Positions 9,696-18,322 of a stretch of 64,000 bases of DNA are shown one piece after another. The notes under the pieces were generated by a model. It ran no database searches and had not been told where the DNA came from. It was given only the letters and a program-made list of their open reading frames with translations. The stretch is from the NCBI RefSeq assembly GCF_900096965.1, contig NZ_FMYM01000001.1:186001-250000 (forward strand), given 5' to 3'. The stretch comes from Shouchella lonarensis (GTDB lineage Bacteria > Bacillota > Bacilli > Bacillales > Bacillaceae_D). A program made the position numbers and the translations under genes. Within the stretch, counting starts at the first letter, position 1. The number at the start of each line of letters is the position of its first letter.

Positions 9696-11015
9696 ATGTC
9701 AGCGCTTTCAAAATGGACGGTAGTGTTGCTTGCTTTATTGATGCTCGGTGCTTGTAAACAAGGTGCCCAGGTAGACATTGAAGAGGAAGTAGAGAAGATG
9801 GTTGATTCCATGCTGGAACAGGATTTTAGTCACATTCACAGCAATTTCTTTGGAGAAATGGCTCAAGGAGAATATTCGATTGCTGACCTGGAAGAGTTGT
9901 GGGAGACTTATATTGCAGACGCAGGTGCTCATGTGGATACGAAGGTGGAAGTGGAAGAGCAAGAGGAATCGATTGTGGTGCATGTCGTACTTACATTTGA
10001 AAACGTGGTCGTCAAGTTCGAACTTACTTTTTCTAATCAAGGGAAATTACGTGACATTCAGGTAACAGAAACGAGTTTAGCGTTACCTAGTCATGCGGTG
10101 GAAGAAGACATTACCATTGGTGAGGGGACAAATTATTCATTGTCAGGGAAATTAACGATTCCAGGGAATGTGGAAGGACCAGTGCCGGCCGTTGTGATTG
10201 TGCATGGTTCGGGCGGTAATGATATGGATGGCGTACCAATGTTTCCATCACAGACGTACCGAGACATTGCTTACGGACTGGCTGAACAAGGGATCGCCTC
10301 CATTCGGTATGATAAGCGCACATTCGTTCATTTGCCAGAGCTGGTTGCTGAGTTTGGTGCGCGCTTTACTGTATGGGAAGAAACGATTGAAGATGCGCTA
10401 TTTGCGACCGCGCTTTTAAAAGAAGACGCGCGTATAGATGCAGATGCTGTCTATCTTGTCGGCCATAGTTTAGGGGGCATGTTAGCGCCGAGAATGGATG
10501 TCGAAGGTGGAGATTTTGCGGGATTAGTCTCTCTTGGTGGGAGTCCGCGGACGTTTTGGGAAATATATTATGACCAACTGTTAGAGTTTGGGGCGGAAAA
10601 AGATGAAGAAGAACGAGTAGAATGGGAAGCATGGCTCATGTCGGAGCGGGAAAAAGCAGAGAAACTACTTGATTGGACAGAAGAGGAAGCTGAAGCAGAA
10701 ACAGTGTTTGAAATGCCAGCATTTTACCTTCGCGACATGTTGACATTTGATATGGAAGAGTATATGCATACACTTTCTAAGCCGTTGCTTGTATTACACG
10801 GTGATAAAGACGCACAAGTTCGGACGGAAACAGACTTTGTTGTGTGGCAACAGCTGCTTGCGGGGCAGGAAAAAGCAACATTAAAAAATTATCCGCAGTT
10901 GAACCATTTGTTCGTGCGAGAGGCGCCGAATAAAGAAAAATTTGCTGGTTATCAAGTACCGGCTTATGTTGCAGAAGAAGTCATTGTGGATATGGCGGAA
11001 TGGATGAAACATTGA
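9696..11015 (+). CDS. Lipoprotein with DUF3887-like domain and alpha/beta hydrolase domain
   Basis: 439 aa with a lipoprotein signal peptide: a hydrophobic stretch ending in LMLGAC, Cys20 being the lipidated residue, so it is probably attached to the outer face of the membrane. Residues about 30-120 are an acidic DUF3887-like domain. The rest is an alpha/beta hydrolase: oxyanion region VIVHGSGGND, nucleophile elbow VGHSLGG, aspartate in VLHGDKDAQV and His in YPQLNHLF. Likely an extracytoplasmic esterase or acyl hydrolase of unknown substrate. ATG start with AAAGGAGGG. Confidence 0.85.
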   Translation: MSALSKWTVVLLALLMLGACKQGAQVDIEEEVEKMVDSMLEQDFSHIHSNFFGEMAQGEYSIADLEELWETYIADAGAHVDTKVEVEEQEESIVVHVVLTFENVVVKFELTFSNQGKLRDIQVTETSLALPSHAVEEDITIGEGTNYSLSGKLTIPGNVEGPVPAVVIVHGSGGNDMDGVPMFPSQTYRDIAYGLAEQGIASIRYDKRTFVHLPELVAEFGARFTVWEETIEDALFATALLKEDARIDADAVYLVGHSLGGMLAPRMDVEGGDFAGLVSLGGSPRTFWEIYYDQLLEFGAEKDEEERVEWEAWLMSEREKAEKLLDWTEEEAEAETVFEMPAFYLRDMLTFDMEEYMHTLSKPLLVLHGDKDAQVRTETDFVVWQQLLAGQEKATLKNYPQLNHLFVREAPNKEKFAGYQVPAYVAEEVIVDMAEWMKH

Positions 11016-11172
11016 TAGGGTGGAGGAAAGAGACGATGAAAGACTGGATTGGAAAATTGGTAATGATCAGTCTTAGAAAAGGGTGTTGAAACTTTCAATT
11101 CATCGTGAGCATAGGATATAATGAAGATGGAGTCTTAGTCCCTGGCTATGTCACAAGTTGGAGATGAGCGTG

Positions 11173-11589
11173 ATGGCTACAGAAAAAGTTATTGTGTTTT
11201 ACGATGGTTGGTGTTCTTTTTGCAAAAAAAGTGTTGCGCATTTGCGGAAGTGGGATCGACGTGGGCGGTTACAGTTTCTTTCTTTTCGTGAGGAGGGAAT
11301 CACGGAGCGATATGGGTTAAATGTCGAGCGGTTGGAGCAGCGCATGCATACGTATGAATTAGACAAAGATCGGGTGAGAGAAGGCATTCATAGCATCCGT
11401 GTCATTGCGCGCCAAGTGCCTCGCTTACGTGCATTTGTACCACTCTTATGGGTGGCATCTGTGATAGGGCTTGGTCAATTTGTGTATGACCAGATTGCCG
11501 CCAGGCGCACAATTCTGCCGACAGGCGGATGCGAGGATGGTGTATGTCAAGTACCGTCCTTACAGCAACAAAAAGAGGAAGACGGGTGA
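11173..11589 (+). CDS. DCC-family thiol-disulfide oxidoreductase-like protein (DUF393)
   Basis: 138 aa from ATG 11173; GGAG lies nine bases upstream, whereas the TTG (11158) and ATG (11164) in frame overlap that site. The signature VFYDGWCSFCKKSV gives the D-C-C arrangement of the DUF393 family. These are predicted thioredoxin-fold proteins. The C-terminus has CEDGVCQVP, adding a second cysteine pair. The gene ends one base before the convergent cca stop. Redox substrate unknown. Confidence 0.8.
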   Translation: MATEKVIVFYDGWCSFCKKSVAHLRKWDRRGRLQFLSFREEGITERYGLNVERLEQRMHTYELDKDRVREGIHSIRVIARQVPRLRAFVPLLWVASVIGLGQFVYDQIAARRTILPTGGCEDGVCQVPSLQQQKEEDG

Positions 11590-11590
11590 G

Positions 11591-12802
11591 CTACTGGTTT
11601 GCGATATAATCGCTGAGCCATGTTGTCGCCTCTTTTTTTGTCGTCACTTCACCATTGAGTTGTGCACATGTGAGCGCAAACAACCAGTGGGAAAAGTGAG
11701 GACTGGGTGTGTGTCCTAATGTTTGTAAGTCTTTTCCCGATAAAAGAGGTGTGCATGTGACTTCTTTTCGCTGTTGTACGTAAGTAAGCAAGCGCGTTTG
11801 ATCTTGATGAGAAAGTGCATAAGCTGCAAATATGATACTTTCATCAGAAATAAATGCAAGTAGTTGATGAAGCTCTCCTTGGGTTGTTGTCTTATTCACC
11901 TTATCCCACGAGACTGTGCGCCATTCTCGTTGGCGCCTTTTTTCTATCTTTGTACGTTCATACTTTTCAAGTGGCGCACCGCATGATAGTGCGAGCAGTA
12001 ATTCAAACGGTTGTAGCTTCCCTGCCTCATTAAGCTTGTAAACATGGTTCCAGGCGTCTGACGTTGGTTTTTTCCCAAAAAGCGTATGCCATACATGAAG
12101 TGCGTCAAGCATACGGCTCCCGTTATATAAACCGCGTTCTTCGGTTAGTCGTTCAAGCTCGGTGTAAAGCCTATCAGCGCTAATCATATGTAACGCATCA
12201 CCAACATTTTTAGCGTATGAGACGGTCGCTGGATCAAGTTGGAAATCAATTCGTAAAGCGAAGCGCACAGCACGGAAAATGCGTGTTGGATCATCTTGAA
12301 AGCTTTTTGGATGGAGGACGCGAATGGTTTTTGTTTGTAAATCATTGTGTCCATGATACAAATCTATGAGTTCACCAAAGCGCGCGCAATTTAAACAAAC
12401 AGCGAGTGCATTAATGGAAAAATCGCGCCGAGCCAAATCTTCCGTAAGAGAGGAACGAGTGACGCGTGGGAGTGCGCCAGGGTGGTCGTAATATTCTTTT
12501 CTACAAGAAGCAATATCAATGATTTTTTTGTTGTTTATCCATGTCGCTGTTTGGAAATGATCGTGTATATGTACTTGCCCACCATATGTTTGTGCAAGAT
12601 GGTTGGCAAATTGCGGTGCGTCTCCTTCGACCGCAATGTCAAAGTCTGTATGTGGACGCGAAAGTAGTAAGTCCCGCACACTCCCACCGATAAGAAAGAC
12701 CGGGAGTGTCATTTCATCCGCTTGCTCAGCAATCTGTTCTAAATAAGATACACGTGATGTGCCAAAATAAGTGATAAATGTGTTGCGTGTGATATGTGTC
12801 AA
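11591..12802 (-). CDS. cca: CCA tRNA nucleotidyltransferase
   Basis: 403 aa, TTG start at 12802 with AGAGGAG eleven bases upstream. It adds or repairs the 3' CCA of tRNAs. Motifs: FLIGGSVRDLLL, HTDFDIAVEGDAP (metal-binding DxD), RRDFSINALAV and DDPTRIFRAVRFALR. This enzyme matters locally, because two tRNA genes in the window (Gly-GCC and Ile) do not encode CCA. Confidence 0.95.
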   Translation of the reverse strand: MTHITRNTFITYFGTSRVSYLEQIAEQADEMTLPVFLIGGSVRDLLLSRPHTDFDIAVEGDAPQFANHLAQTYGGQVHIHDHFQTATWINNKKIIDIASCRKEYYDHPGALPRVTRSSLTEDLARRDFSINALAVCLNCARFGELIDLYHGHNDLQTKTIRVLHPKSFQDDPTRIFRAVRFALRIDFQLDPATVSYAKNVGDALHMISADRLYTELERLTEERGLYNGSRMLDALHVWHTLFGKKPTSDAWNHVYKLNEAGKLQPFELLLALSCGAPLEKYERTKIEKRRQREWRTVSWDKVNKTTTQGELHQLLAFISDESIIFAAYALSHQDQTRLLTYVQQRKEVTCTPLLSGKDLQTLGHTPSPHFSHWLFALTCAQLNGEVTTKKEATTWLSDYIANQ

Positions 12803-12848
12803 CGGTGTATGTACTCCTCTCTAAACAGCAGTTATGATTAAGTATAGC

Positions 12849-12891
12849 AAAAAAGCCATGATCCTAGTCTACTAGAATGATGGCTTTTTAC
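12849..12891 (-). terminator. Terminator of the cell-wall hydrolase gene
   Basis: On the minus strand a hairpin with arms AAAAAGCCAT and ATGGCTTTTT directly after the hydrolase stop and before cca. Confidence 0.8.
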
Positions 12892-12893
12892 TT

Positions 12894-13487
12894 TTATCGC
12901 GCAAAAACATGGTTGCCAATGACGATGGTCCGTTCTCGTGTAGCAACCCAACTGCTTGTGGCTGTAGCAGGATTATAAAAATAAAGTGAACCTTGCCCTT
13001 GTCCACGATAAGCAAGTGCTTCATTGACAGCCCGTCGTGCTTCTTCATTTGGGGTTTGATAAATCGCACCATCCAGTACAGGAGAGAATGCGTAATGCCC
13101 AGATGGCATGACTTGATAAATGACATCATGGACGTTGTTTGGATAGGATGGATGATCCACGCGGTTTAATACGACAGCAGCGACAGCGACTTTTCCTGCA
13201 TAAGGTTCGCCCTGCGCTTCAGCATGAACAAGCTTAGCCAACAATTCCCGATCTGCGTGAGAAACGGCAGCAGGGATCGTGATCGTTCTCCCAGTGTAAA
13301 GTGTTGGTTCTTTCATGTTGTTAATCCGCATAATTGCAGCTTGTGGAATTCCGTACCGCTTACTTAAAAGGTAGATCGTATCCCCTGACTGAACGGGATG
13401 TGTTAAAGTCTTTGCTTTTACTTCAGTGATGGATAAACAGTGAATGCTGATGAATCCGATCAATACATATAAAATCTTTTTTAACAT
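12894..13487 (-). CDS. LysM-containing SleB/CwlJ-type cell-wall hydrolase
   Basis: 197 aa from ATG 13487, with GAGGTGA upstream; the frame continues to 13532 without a better site. Signal peptide at residues 1-25, a LysM domain (HPVQSGDTIYLLSKRYGIP ... TITIPA), then a Hydrolase_2 domain with catalytic Glu in LVHAEAQGEPYAGKVAVAAV and VLNRVDHPSYPN. It resembles B. subtilis SleB/YkvT, lytic enzymes for cortex or vegetative peptidoglycan. With one LysM and no germination partner (ypeB) nearby, a YkvT-like role is more likely than SleB itself. Confidence 0.85.
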   Translation of the reverse strand: MLKKILYVLIGFISIHCLSITEVKAKTLTHPVQSGDTIYLLSKRYGIPQAAIMRINNMKEPTLYTGRTITIPAAVSHADRELLAKLVHAEAQGEPYAGKVAVAAVVLNRVDHPSYPNNVHDVIYQVMPSGHYAFSPVLDGAIYQTPNEEARRAVNEALAYRGQGQGSLYFYNPATATSSWVATRERTIVIGNHVFAR

Positions 13488-13906
13488 CGTAGTGTCACCT
13501 CTTAATTTAAAACGATCAGATAAAATGCACATAGTTAATCACTATTTTAACAGAAATGAGTATAGAAAAAGAGAGGTAAAGTTGTCCATTTTTTTATGAA
13601 TCACAGTTGTAAATAAAGAGGCATGTGGGCGCAAACCCTTTTGTTACAACGATGTAACAAGAAAAGCGCGTCATTACAGTTGTGTAACAGTTCAAAGAAA
13701 TTTCCAGCTGTATTTTTTATTCCCATTTGTAATGGAAGTTTTCATACCAAGGTTCATTCCACTGTCATAAATGAGACTCAGTTGGTATTACATGAATCTT
13801 TTACCATAGAAACAGGTGATTTTCCTATGCTACGATGCACTCAAGAACAAATCAATGACGGCGCTGTGAGAAAGAAATGCGTGCGAACTTATAGGAGGAC
13901 GTTAAG
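13488..13906. promoter_or_regulatory. Divergent 419-base control region with two TTACA...TGTAA palindromes
   Basis: Between the cell-wall hydrolase (minus) and CAP-domain gene (plus). It holds TTGTTACA-ACGA-TGTAACAA at 13641-13660, a perfect 8-base-arm inverted repeat, and a second copy TTACA-GTTG-TGTAA at 13674-13687. Centre spacing is about 34 bases, near three helical turns. This resembles a twin operator for a dimeric regulator. An open frame crossing this stretch has no plausible start site or protein character. Confidence 0.55.
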
Positions 13907-14830
13907 ATGAAAAAATTATTGATTGCTGGAATTGCAGCAGCAACGTTGGCGGGGTTCTCGTCTACAAATATGGCAGAGGCTAAGGCAGGTGTTTATGTAT
14001 CTGTCGATGGTCCTTATGTTTACAAAGTGAAGAAAGGCAACAGCTGGAACAACTGTTATTCACTAGGAAGCATGTTGCGTGATATGAAAGTGACGTATAA
14101 GCGTTTGGATCGAGGCACGATGAACTTGCAAGCTTTGTTAGAAGAATTGACTGCTGGTGAATGGTCAAAATACTTAACTGTCACACCAACACAACATAAG
14201 CCTGAACAAAAAGAACAGTCACCAACAGAAGAAAAGGCGCCTGAGAAGAAAGAAGAAAAGGAACCATCCACAACACCTGAACCAAAACAAGAAGAAAAAG
14301 CACCAAAAGAAGAGGTACCAGTAGAAACCAAAGAACCTGAGAAAAAAGAAGAAGTACCAACAGAAACAAAGACACCGGAGCAGGAAGTTGAAACACCTGC
14401 ACCAGAAGAAGTAAAAGAAGACAAAAAAGAAGAAGTGGAAACGCCAAGTGAACTGACGCAAGAAGAACAACAAATGGCAGATTTAGTGAATGAAGCGCGG
14501 ACGCAAGCGGGCTTAGCGCCATTAAAAGTCAATATCGATTTGACAAAAGTGGCACGTGTGAAATCGCAAGACATGATTACAGGAAATTATTTTTCACATA
14601 ATTCCCCAACATACGGTTCACCGTTTGATATGATGAGCAGCTTTGGTATCCAATATCGTTCTGCAGCTGAAAATATTGCAGGAAATCAAACGGTAGAAGC
14701 AGCGCATCGCGCACTGATGAATTCTTCTGGTCACTACGCGAATATTATGGGAGATTTCACAGAGGTTGGAATTGGCATTGTCGACGGTGGTCCTTACGGA
14801 AAGATGTTTACACAAATGTTTAAAAAGTAA
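13907..14830 (+). CDS. Secreted CAP/SCP-domain protein (YkwD-like)
   Basis: 307 aa, ATG with TAGGAGG. Signal peptide residues 1-26 (LAGFSSTNMAEAKA). An N-terminal domain of about 75 residues includes VKKGNSWNNCYS. A long linker rich in Glu, Lys, Pro and Thr, with repeated PEKKEE / ETKxPE units, spans about residues 95-190. The C-terminal CAP domain carries NEARTQAGLAPL, NYFSHNSP (conserved His), AAENIAG and SSGHYANIM (second His). Similar to B. subtilis YkwD. The linker looks like a wall-spanning spacer. Role unknown; some CAP proteins bind lipids or wall. Confidence 0.88.
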   Translation: MKKLLIAGIAAATLAGFSSTNMAEAKAGVYVSVDGPYVYKVKKGNSWNNCYSLGSMLRDMKVTYKRLDRGTMNLQALLEELTAGEWSKYLTVTPTQHKPEQKEQSPTEEKAPEKKEEKEPSTTPEPKQEEKAPKEEVPVETKEPEKKEEVPTETKTPEQEVETPAPEEVKEDKKEEVETPSELTQEEQQMADLVNEARTQAGLAPLKVNIDLTKVARVKSQDMITGNYFSHNSPTYGSPFDMMSSFGIQYRSAAENIAGNQTVEAAHRALMNSSGHYANIMGDFTEVGIGIVDGGPYGKMFTQMFKK

Positions 14831-14834
14831 TCTT

Positions 14835-14873
14835 AAAAAGGCTGACTGGATCGTATCCATGTCAGCCTTTTTA
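14835..14873. terminator. Bidirectional terminator between CAP gene and coaA
   Basis: AAAAAGGCTGAC ... GTCAGCCTTTTT, symmetrical A/T flanks, between convergent stops at 14830 and 14882. Confidence 0.9.
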
Positions 14874-14881
14874 CCGTTTAT

Positions 14882-15832
14882 TCATCTTTTTAAATGAACT
14901 TGTTCAATATAATGCTCAGCACCTTTTGTTAAAATAAGGTCTGCTCGTTCCCGTGTTGGATAAATGTTTTTCTCCAAGTTGACACCATTGATCGTTTTCC
15001 AAATCGATGTAGCAATATTTGTCGCTTCCTCGTCGCTGAGATCACGGTAGCGATAAAAGTAAGAAGAAGGTTGTTGAAAAGCGGTATTTCGAAGTAGATG
15101 AAAGCGCTCAATGTACCAAGATAAAATCATTTCTTCATCTGCATCAACATAAATGCTGAAGTCGAAGAAATCAGAGACGAACATATGTGGCAACCGTTTC
15201 CCTTTTTTATTCACTTGGAGGACGTTAATGCCTTCTACAATGACAACATCTGGGTCTTTTAATGTTTGTACTTTATTTGGTTCAATATCGTAAAATAAAT
15301 GTGAGTATACGGGTGCAGAAGTTTCAGGTGCACCGGCTTTTAAATCCGTTAAAAAGGAGAGTAGTCGACGAATATCATAGCTCTCGGGAAAGCCTTTCCG
15401 TTTCATGATCCCACGTTTTTCAAGGATCGCATTAGGATATAAAAAGCCATCTGTTGTGACAAGCTCGACTTTAGGATTTCCGGGCCAGCGAGACGCAAGT
15501 GCCTGAATGAGTCTAGCTGTCGTGCTTTTTCCGACAGAGACACTCCCAGCGATACCAATAACAAATGGGACACGCTTTTTAGTGATATTTAGAAATTGAT
15601 TCATTTCATCATGTAAGCGTTTACTGTGACACATACGGCGATAGAGCAGTTCTGAGAGGGGCAAATAAATGTCTCTTACTTCCGCTTCAGAGATGGACTC
15701 ATAAATGCCTTCTAATCGTCGGCGCTCTTGCTTTGACAATGACAGGCCTGGGCGTGTACATAAAGCGGCCCATTCATCACGGTGAAATGTTGTAAATGTG
15801 TCTGTCGTTCTTGTTAATTCGTCTGTTGTCAT
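14882..15832 (-). CDS. coaA: Type I pantothenate kinase
   Basis: 316 aa, ATG with AAAGGAG. It phosphorylates pantothenate as the first step of coenzyme A synthesis. P-loop [16 protein letters not shown], substrate region [19 protein letters not shown] and the C-terminal [20 protein letters not shown] are typical of bacterial CoaA. Its product supports the acyl-CoA and ACP reactions encoded elsewhere in the window, but no operon link is visible. Confidence 0.96.
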   Translation of the reverse strand: MTTDELTRTTDTFTTFHRDEWAALCTRPGLSLSKQERRRLEGIYESISEAEVRDIYLPLSELLYRRMCHSKRLHDEMNQFLNITKKRVPFVIGIAGSVSVGKSTTARLIQALASRWPGNPKVELVTTDGFLYPNAILEKRGIMKRKGFPESYDIRRLLSFLTDLKAGAPETSAPVYSHLFYDIEPNKVQTLKDPDVVIVEGINVLQVNKKGKRLPHMFVSDFFDFSIYVDADEEMILSWYIERFHLLRNTAFQQPSSYFYRYRDLSDEEATNIATSIWKTINGVNLEKNIYPTRERADLILTKGAEHYIEQVHLKR

Positions 15833-16060
15833 CAGGAAGTCTCCTTTGAGAAGTCAGCAAAGTGGACAAGGGAAAGCGGCACGACCACAAATCTACGCGA
15901 ACTTCTAAGTCTATACAAAGTAAGGACGTAATGTTCAGTGAAAATGTTTTTCTGTAAAAGAAGCGTAGCATGGTTTACAGTGAGAATCAAGAAGGATGAT
16001 AAATTTCAAGCGTAATGTGTGGGGAACTGATGAGGACAATATAGAAAATGAGCAAACGAA
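15833..16060. other. Intergenic region without a recognised element
   Basis: About 228 bases upstream of coaA and downstream of the microprotein pair. Apart from a probable coaA ribosome site near 15845 nothing convincing was seen. Confidence 0.4.
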
Positions 16061-16115
16061 ATGCTTTACCATAGTAACGATAAGGAAACCCATTACGTTA
16101 CTTTCGGTAAAGCAT
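16061..16115 (-). terminator. Large stem-loop overlapping the end of the 94-aa gene
   Basis: Arms ATGCTTTACC-AT-AGTAACG and CGTTACT-TTC-GGTAAAGCAT, 17 pairs interrupted by a small internal loop. The stop codon of the minus-strand gene (16098-16100) lies in one arm. The minus-strand RNA is followed by TTCGTTTGCTCATTTTC, moderately U-rich, so it probably ends this transcript. Confidence 0.6.
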
Positions 16116-16382
16116 GGAGGAAAACAAATCACCAACAGGAATGTCTTTCATTTGCTCCATCAACCTTGCGAGCTCCTGCTGGTTTTTTAATGAGCCTTCT
16201 AATAACACCTGAACTGTTTGCTCACGATCAATTAAAATTGATTGCACAGATAGGGCATTTGTTAATAATGCTGTGACGATAGCAATTTCAGTCGGTGTAA
16301 TTTTTGACTGCTTTTTTGAACCAAATGGATTTTGTTGACCAGTATATGATTGTCCCTGTTTGTTTGAGGCATCGTTCCACAT
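16098..16382 (-). CDS. 94-aa conserved-type hypothetical protein
   Basis: ATG at 16382 is preceded by AGGGAGGG; the open frame extends to 16484 but that part is the upstream microprotein in another frame. Seen: a Gln/Ser/Lys-rich N-terminus (WNDASNKQGQSYTGQQNP), then TPTEIAIVTALLTNALSVQSIL, an amphipathic or weakly hydrophobic helix, and a C-terminal helical part. No family recognised. It is the second gene of a two-gene unit with the 46-aa membrane ORF and ends in its own stem-loop. Confidence 0.6.
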   Translation of the reverse strand: MWNDASNKQGQSYTGQQNPFGSKKQSKITPTEIAIVTALLTNALSVQSILIDREQTVQVLLEGSLKNQQELARLMEQMKDIPVGDLFSSMLYRK

Positions 16383-16395
16383 ACGAACCCTCCCT

Positions 16396-16536
16396 CTACG
16401 AATTGAAGACAACCAATGGGCTTGGCGGGATGGTATCAGCCCCAGGATCAGGGAATAAGTCAAACAAAAAGCTAAAAACGACAAATAGTGTCACGACAAT
16501 AAGAATGACGACGGATATGCCAGATGGTACATTCAT
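16396..16536 (-). CDS. 46-aa single-pass membrane microprotein
   Basis: ATG at 16536 preceded by TAGGTGATC. The product starts NVPSGI, then one strongly hydrophobic helix SVVILIVVTLFVVFSFLF, then a Pro/Asp-rich tail FPDPGADTIPPSPL. It is short enough to be missed by length-filtered gene callers. The next gene begins 13 bases after its stop, within its own ribosome site, so the two are probably co-translated. No homologue recalled. Confidence 0.65.
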   Translation of the reverse strand: MNVPSGISVVILIVVTLFVVFSFLFDLFPDPGADTIPPSPLVVFNS

Positions 16537-16688
16537 CGGAGTGATCACCTACTTTGAGGGGTTGCTATACTTTATGCACATGGGCACAATTGGTGCGTAT
16601 GTTGAAATCATCTTAAGAAGTAGTTTAAGAAAGGTGCTCCATGGTCATACTGAGTCCAAAGAGTGAACATGCAAGGAGGCACTTGTTA

Positions 16689-17435
16689 ATGGTGATGATG
16701 AGAGATGTATGGGTAAATTGGTTTGAAGGAGAAGAGAACGGATATAACGTATGTCATTTTCACGAATGGCGTAGTGAAGACAGGGTGGAAGTGCTTGATC
16801 AAGTTGTATTATTACGTGGGGATGAAGCACTTGTCGATTATATTGAAAACCATTTATTGGAACTCCCGGAAGCTTTATTGGAGGATGTGTATCAAAAGAG
16901 TTATTTACGGAAAAACATGTCACGCATTGAGCTTGATTACTGCTTTATTATTTCTGATGGGTACCGGATTATAGCGGTGGATACAATGGGTTATAAAACG
17001 CCCATTCGTAAAAGTCGTTTAACGCCACGTCAAGAGCAGCTCGTATACGAGACGTTAAAAGACCAAGAAGTGGTTTTTTACACACTTGATTCGGTAGTAC
17101 CAGAAAAAGAATATCATCTCCTTTCCCCTAATCCAGCTGATCTGAAAGGGTTGACACGTAAAGAGCGTCAGTTGAAACAGTTGTTATATATGGTGCTTGA
17201 CCAACTGCAATCGGCAGGCACTGATGCAGAATTAAAGTATTGGTGTACGGAGTGGTGCCCTGTTGCTTATAAAGTGCTGCAACATAAGGAAAGGGAAGAA
17301 TTATGGGATTACTTAATTTCTGGTGTACGTAAAGGATGGAGCGAGTCTCATTATGAATTGTGTGAGGCCATGGTAAAAGGACAACCTTTCTTTGAAAAAT
17401 TATGGGAACTTGAACACCCAGAGAGGGTAAAGTAA
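16689..17435 (+). CDS. yjbA: YjbA family protein (UPF0736)
   Basis: 248 aa from ATG 16689 (AAGGAGG nine bases upstream), matching the roughly 249-residue length of B. subtilis YjbA. The sequence has the family look: [20 protein letters not shown] at the start, [20 protein letters not shown] in the middle and [11 protein letters not shown] with paired cysteines near the C-terminus. No catalytic motif is recognised and the family function is unknown. In B. subtilis it lies just after the app operon and before trpS; both neighbours are absent here. Confidence 0.85.
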   Translation: MVMMRDVWVNWFEGEENGYNVCHFHEWRSEDRVEVLDQVVLLRGDEALVDYIENHLLELPEALLEDVYQKSYLRKNMSRIELDYCFIISDGYRIIAVDTMGYKTPIRKSRLTPRQEQLVYETLKDQEVVFYTLDSVVPEKEYHLLSPNPADLKGLTRKERQLKQLLYMVLDQLQSAGTDAELKYWCTEWCPVAYKVLQHKEREELWDYLISGVRKGWSESHYELCEAMVKGQPFFEKLWELEHPERVK

Positions 17436-17442
17436 AGGAGTG

Positions 17443-17471
17443 TTTACAATCATTGATGTAGCCTCTATAAT
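17443..17471 (+). promoter_or_regulatory. Strong sigma-A promoter for the 40-aa microprotein
   Basis: TTTACA (17443-17448), 17-base spacer, TATAAT (17466-17471), 35 bases before the ATG at 17507. Confidence 0.8.
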
Positions 17472-17506
17472 GAACATGAGTAGTTGACGAAGGAGGCACG
17501 TGTGAA

Positions 17507-17629
17507 ATGGGAAATATGGATTCTCTTGCATATTTAATCATGCAAGTTCTCACAGTCGTTTTACTTGTAGGCACGCTCGGTTTGTCATTTTTTGTAGGTA
17601 AGGTATGGAAGAAGACAAACGGTTATTAA
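17507..17629 (+). CDS. 40-aa single-pass membrane microprotein
   Basis: ATG at 17507 with AAGGAGG ten bases upstream. The product has a hydrophobic helix, YLIMQVLTVVLLVGTLGLSF, and a basic C-terminus VGKVWKKTNGY, so the orientation is probably N-out, C-in. It has its own near-consensus promoter and its own terminator, i.e. a complete single-gene transcription unit. No homologue recognised. A small membrane modulator is a reasonable guess only. Confidence 0.7.
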   Translation: MGNMDSLAYLIMQVLTVVLLVGTLGLSFFVGKVWKKTNGY

Positions 17630-17646
17630 ATAACATGTGTACTGCA

Positions 17647-17697
17647 CGAAAAGCTGCGCACTATAGCCTGTCGATAGGCTGTGGGCGCGCTTTTTTG
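17647..17697 (+). terminator. Terminator of the 40-aa microprotein gene
   Basis: Imperfect stem AAAAGCTGCGC... / ...GCGCGCTTTTTT with inner AGCCT-GTCGAT-AGGCT, followed by a T run. Confidence 0.8.
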
Positions 17698-17766
17698 TTG
17701 TACATTCATAAAAAAGCTTCAATGAGCATAAAGGAATAGGGAGAGCTTGGGAAAGGAGAAATATGG

Positions 17767-18315
17767 ATGAAACTGTTGAAAACCTTTGGTGGTGTCGCCA
17801 CATTTGTAGCGATTGGCGTTGTAGGTTGGGTGTATTTTCAGGCGGAACAGGTTTCTCCTTATGATGTTGAAGCGATTGTGAAGGAACGGGCGGAAGGGGT
17901 GCATGTTGGCAATATTGCGCCATCTTTTACACTTAAAACATTATCAGGTACGCAAGATGGCTACCTACCTCGCCCAGGAAATACAATCATTCATTTTTTT
18001 GCGACGTGGTGTTATCCGTGTCAAGAAGAAATGCCATTCATTGTGCGACTTCATGAACAGTTACGCGCACAGGGAGATACGTTTTTAGCTGTAAATTTAA
18101 CACATGAAGGGGACAGGCAGTCGGACCTATCAGCCTTTTTAAATCACTTTGAGGCAACATTTGACCCCGTATTAGATGAGCGAGGAGACATACAGCAGTT
18201 ATATCAAATTGTTGGCATACCAACGACCATTGTCATTGGTAGAGATGGGATCATTGAAGATAGAATTACTGGAGCATTATCACCACAAATGATCGATCAG
18301 TGGGTTTCTTTTTAA
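17767..18315 (+). CDS. Membrane-anchored TlpA/ResA-like thiol-disulfide oxidoreductase
   Basis: 182 aa. An N-terminal signal anchor (residues 8-24, FGGVATFVAIGVVGWVYF) puts the thioredoxin-like domain outside the membrane. Active site FFATWCYPCQEEMP with C-x2-C, and cis-Pro loop VGIPTTIVIGRDG. Family members such as ResA and StoA reduce extracytoplasmic disulfides in cytochrome c maturation or spore formation; no ccd or res genes are adjacent, so the target is unknown. Convergent with the HD hydrolase gene. Confidence 0.88.
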   Translation: MKLLKTFGGVATFVAIGVVGWVYFQAEQVSPYDVEAIVKERAEGVHVGNIAPSFTLKTLSGTQDGYLPRPGNTIIHFFATWCYPCQEEMPFIVRLHEQLRAQGDTFLAVNLTHEGDRQSDLSAFLNHFEATFDPVLDERGDIQQLYQIVGIPTTIVIGRDGIIEDRITGALSPQMIDQWVSF

Positions 18316-18322
18316 ACATGGG

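Noticed and set aside
11036-11089. 17-codon ORF with a good ribosome site after the lipoprotein hydrolase gene
   Set aside because: Very short (KDWIGKLVMISLRKGC), with no supporting structure; could be a decayed gene start.
13623-13910. Plus-strand frame over the CAP gene control region
   Set aside because: It covers the palindromic operators and overlaps the CAP start; its composition is not protein-like.
14056-14574. Long minus-strand frames opposite the CAP-domain gene
   Set aside because: They arise from the Glu/Lys/Pro-rich repeats of the real gene; products are Ser/Phe/Leu-biased with no start signals.
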